The notes beneath the pieces were generated by a model that was not told the DNA's origin, searched no databases, and worked only from the letters and a program-made list of their open reading frames with translations. From positions 1 to 43,162 of the forward strand of contig JAEELL010000062.1 of the NCBI GenBank assembly GCA_016282745.1: 43,162 nt of DNA, written 5' to 3'. The translations under genes and the position numbers were made by a program. Source of the stretch: Lachnospiraceae bacterium. GTDB lineage: Bacteria > Bacillota > Clostridia > Lachnospirales > Lachnospiraceae. Positions 40,456 to 43,162 of this stretch are shown in pieces (positions within the stretch are counted from its first letter, which is position 1; every line of letters begins with the position of its first letter).

Positions 40456-43162
40456 ATGTCATTACAAATGTTTAGAAACAGGTTATATAATACTATAATT
40501 GCTATCTCATTAGTTATTGCCATAGCAGTTGTAACTTCATACACACCGGAATTATTTGAAAAGAAAAGTGTCAGTGATGTACAGGCAAGCAATGAGATAA
40601 AATATGAAGAACCGCAGATTAGAGTTGAATCTGCAAAGAAAAGCCTTGAGTTGTCTAAAGCAGCAAGCGCCCTTGACAGTATTTCATCAAAAAAAGAAAC
40701 AAAAATAAAAATAGAAAACCTTGGCAAAACTGTATCCGATTTAAAAGAATCAATAAAGGATGAAGTTGCAAACGCAAAGAAAAAAAGTAAGTCAGACATT
40801 ATTTCAAAAAGAGCTGAAGAATATAAATCAACAGCAATAAATGGACTTGATTCTATTTCTAAAAAGGTAGAGAGTTTAAACAAAAATATAAGTTCTTTAT
40901 CTGATAAGGATATAGATAGGCAGATAAAAGAAATAAAAAACGAAATAGAAGATATTCAAAAAGTTGAAGTGCCGGAAGTAAAATACAATGATGAGGCACA
41001 CGGTATGGCAGAAGGGTATAAGCCGTCAAATATAGTGGGAGAGCAGTTAGTAAAATCTGATATCTCACAAATGGCAGCACCAACTGAGAGCAAAAGCGTA
41101 TCATATCTTGAACTTAATAATGAATTAAAAGAATTAGCGGATACTTTTGACACACCTGCGCAGATATACGAATATGTCAGAAATAACTATATGTACAAGC
41201 AGTATACAGGGCTCAGACTTGGAGCAATCGGTACATATGAGCAAAGAGCAGGAAATGACCTTGATCAGGCAGCACTTCTTATTGCACTCTTTAGATATAA
41301 AAAATATGATGCTGAGTTTGTAATCGGAAATGTTGATATTGATATCAACAAAGCAATGAACTGGCTTGGTGTAAACACAGAACAGGCTGCAGTAGATGCC
41401 ATGTCCATGCTTGGAGTGCCTACTCAGTATGGTAAAGATGAGGAAGGAAATATTACAAAACTCAGAATTGAGCATGCTTGGGTAAAGGTAAAAGTTCCAT
41501 ACGACTCTTACAGAGGAGCAGGCAAAGTTTCAGGAGAAGAAATCTGGGTTGAACTTGATCCTTCATTTAAAGAATTTGAGGAAACTGACAAATCTGAAAA
41601 TGAAACAGAATCAGATAAAAATTTAAAAGAGTTTTTAAAAAATAAATCAGAAAAAATGTCTGATGCATCAGGAATCACTGATTGGGTGGAAATACTTTCC
41701 ACTGAAGCAGAAGACTGTTTTCCGGGATATGAGGAAGAGTATACTGACAGTGAAAACGACGATAACAGTACATATGATTATAATGATGTAAATGACTATC
41801 TTATTCCGAATCTTTTGAATTATAAAGTTAAAGGTCAAAAGAACGAAGAAGCATTTGCACAGATGGAAAATGATGTAGAATCATACTTTGGAAGCAATGA
41901 CGCAGTTATAAAAGAAGTTGGAAGTGTATTAGGAATCAGATACATATTAAAAGACGAGAGTGGATATCTTCCGACAAGTTTATCATACAGTGTGGTTGAA
42001 AGGACTTATGAAGAAAGATACATTCCTGATGAATATATGGATACAATTACATTATCTCTTCAAAGCCCCTTATATGGTTCTGTATTCATGTCCGAAAGTG
42101 ACGCAAAAGTAACCTTTTACACAGCAGATTTATATGGACATAGGGTTTCACTTACCTATAGTCCGGCGACTGAAAAAGACAGTGAGTTAATAAATGAATA
42201 TGGAAATCTTTTTGCAACGCCTTCATACCTTGTGCGTGTAAAACCGGTTATTGCAATAGATGGAGAAGAGATTATTTCAGGTGAACCACAGATTCCGGGA
42301 ACATACACAAATCTTATTATTGATATAGCTGAAGCAGGAATTGAAAATGTAAGAGTGGAGAATCCGCTTTTGGCAGGTGGAATGTATGGAATTACATTTG
42401 ATTATAATACAATAAATGATGTCAGTCTTGAGGGGAAACGTGACGAATTACAGGATTGTGTAAATAAAGTACAGAGTGGAGAAATATCTCTTACAGAAGC
42501 AACCGCCATACTTACCAATACTGTTGGTGAGACATATTTTAGTTATCTGGATTATTATAATCAGCTGCTTTCAGCGGCAAATGATGTAGTATGTGCAAGA
42601 AGTATTAGCGAATGTATTGTAGGGTATGTACCTAAAGTGAGCAGTGTAATGGGGATGCCAATAGCAGTAAGTGACGGCTCATTATACATAGACGTTGATA
42701 CTGACACCGCAGGAGTTACATATATCGGAGATAAAAAAACTGAATCTGAGAATGAAAAGATTGACGAAACTGAGAGAACAGAGGAATATATTTCAAATAC
42801 AAAAGAGAAAGAAAATGAGCATGTAAGAAACTACATGATGATGAGTGGAGTTACAGGTTCATATCTGGAAGGATATGTTGTAGGAGAGACTGCAGGATGT
42901 AAGGGAATTTCATCTGTATCAATAATTACCGAAGCAAAAAAACGGGGAATAGATATAGTAGCCCTTTCAAATGAAAACAGGGATAAACTGATCAGTCTTG
43001 GAATAGAAAACTCAACCAAAAGAGAGATTGAAAAAGCACTCAATAATGGTAAAATAGTTATAGTCCCTGAGAAGGATATATACTATTATGACTGGCATGG
43101 AACAGGTTATGTAGTACTAAATACAGACACAGGCGAAGCCGCATACATGATAAGCGGAGGAC
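40456..43162 (+). CDS. Secreted transglutaminase-fold protein lacking the nucleophile Cys (3' end cut by window)
   Basis: An open frame of 902 codons runs from the ATG at 40456 (site GAGG at 40446-40449) to the window end with no stop. Residues about 10-29 are a signal or membrane segment. Residues 50-170 are Lys/Glu/Ser-rich and probably coiled coil. A transglutaminase-like core lies at about 225-375: AGNDLDQAALLIALFRY at 265-281, MNWLGV, EHAWVKVKV with H340, and WVELDPS with D368. The usual catalytic Cys is replaced by Asn/Asp (N267/D268). The end region (YLEGYVVGETAG, IVIVPEKDIYYYDWHGTGYVVL, AYMISGG) is shared by large secreted clostridial and proteobacterial proteins of this type. It begins 18 bases after the vWA gene, so the two are probably one operon. 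Confidence 0.8.
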   Translation, partial: MSLQMFRNRLYNTIIAISLVIAIAVVTSYTPELFEKKSVSDVQASNEIKYEEPQIRVESAKKSLELSKAASALDSISSKKETKIKIENLGKTVSDLKESIKDEVANAKKKSKSDIISKRAEEYKSTAINGLDSISKKVESLNKNISSLSDKDIDRQIKEIKNEIEDIQKVEVPEVKYNDEAHGMAEGYKPSNIVGEQLVKSDISQMAAPTESKSVSYLELNNELKELADTFDTPAQIYEYVRNNYMYKQYTGLRLGAIGTYEQRAGNDLDQAALLIALFRYKKYDAEFVIGNVDIDINKAMNWLGVNTEQAAVDAMSMLGVPTQYGKDEEGNITKLRIEHAWVKVKVPYDSYRGAGKVSGEEIWVELDPSFKEFEETDKSENETESDKNLKEFLKNKSEKMSDASGITDWVEILSTEAEDCFPGYEEEYTDSENDDNSTYDYNDVNDYLIPNLLNYKVKGQKNEEAFAQMENDVESYFGSNDAVIKEVGSVLGIRYILKDESGYLPTSLSYSVVERTYEERYIPDEYMDTITLSLQSPLYGSVFMSESDAKVTFYTADLYGHRVSLTYSPATEKDSELINEYGNLFATPSYLVRVKPVIAIDGEEIISGEPQIPGTYTNLIIDIAEAGIENVRVENPLLAGGMYGITFDYNTINDVSLEGKRDELQDCVNKVQSGEISLTEATAILTNTVGETYFSYLDYYNQLLSAANDVVCARSISECIVGYVPKVSSVMGMPIAVSDGSLYIDVDTDTAGVTYIGDKKTESENEKIDETERTEEYISNTKEKENEHVRNYMMMSGVTGSYLEGYVVGETAGCKGISSVSIITEAKKRGIDIVALSNENRDKLISLGIENSTKREIEKALNNGKIVIVPEKDIYYYDWHGTGYVVLNTDTGEAAYMISGG

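Noticed and set aside
40416-40883. 155-codon minus-strand open frame over the start of the transglutaminase-fold gene
   Set aside because: The plus-strand frame is continuous, has a signal segment and recognisable domains; the minus reading is a shadow.

Overview
The window is AT-rich, densely coded DNA from a Gram-positive anaerobe, most likely a member of the Clostridia close to Lachnospiraceae. This rests on gene content rather than any marker gene: a Firmicutes RecU, a short-form HisG with HisZ, a TIGR03960/TIGR03936/RNase G block, a YesM/YesN-type two-component pair, a LacI-controlled sucrose PTS, strong AGGAGG-type ribosome sites and several GTG/TTG starts. No rRNA, tRNA, CRISPR array, phage gene or insertion sequence was seen. 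No gene-free stretch exceeds 300 bases.

Layout. 1-6720: housekeeping genes (ridA, an RsuA-type and an RluA-type pseudouridine synthase flanking a short-chain dehydrogenase, recU, alaS). 6797-12169: histidine genes hisZ-hisG-hisD-hisB and a three-part HisF-like/HisI/HisE fusion. They start at a consensus promoter with a perfect palindrome at the start site and have a terminator-like hairpin between hisD and hisB. hisC, hisH, hisA and hisF are absent. 12260-14234: a secreted fibronectin-type protein with an Asn-Thr repeat, convergent with a PHP-family phosphoesterase; a strong bidirectional terminator separates them. 14435-18817: a HAD phosphatase and the radical SAM/DUF2344/RNase E-G block. 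18838-23757: a solute-binding lipoprotein overlapping a YesM-type sensor kinase, followed by a YesN-type regulator, with no transporter permeases. 23919-27716: a SanA/YdcF-like protein, leuS behind a long hairpin leader, and acylphosphatase.

27742-36665 is a self-contained sucrose module: an amylosucrase-family (GH13) enzyme, a LacI regulator, a Cof-type HAD phosphatase, a sucrose EIIBCA permease, HPr, a ROK fructokinase and Enzyme I. Two promoters in it, before the GH13 gene and before the permease gene, share an identical 20-base operator in opposite orientation. No GH32 sucrose-6-phosphate hydrolase is present in the window, so the GH13 enzyme is the candidate for the cleavage step.

36838-43162 holds two large surface genes 18 bases apart: a 1199-residue protein with a toroid-like helical region, a von Willebrand A domain, a repeat domain and an LPXTG-like C-terminal anchor; and a secreted transglutaminase-fold protein that lacks the usual nucleophilic Cys and runs off the window end. 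This pair is the best candidate here for an undescribed system.
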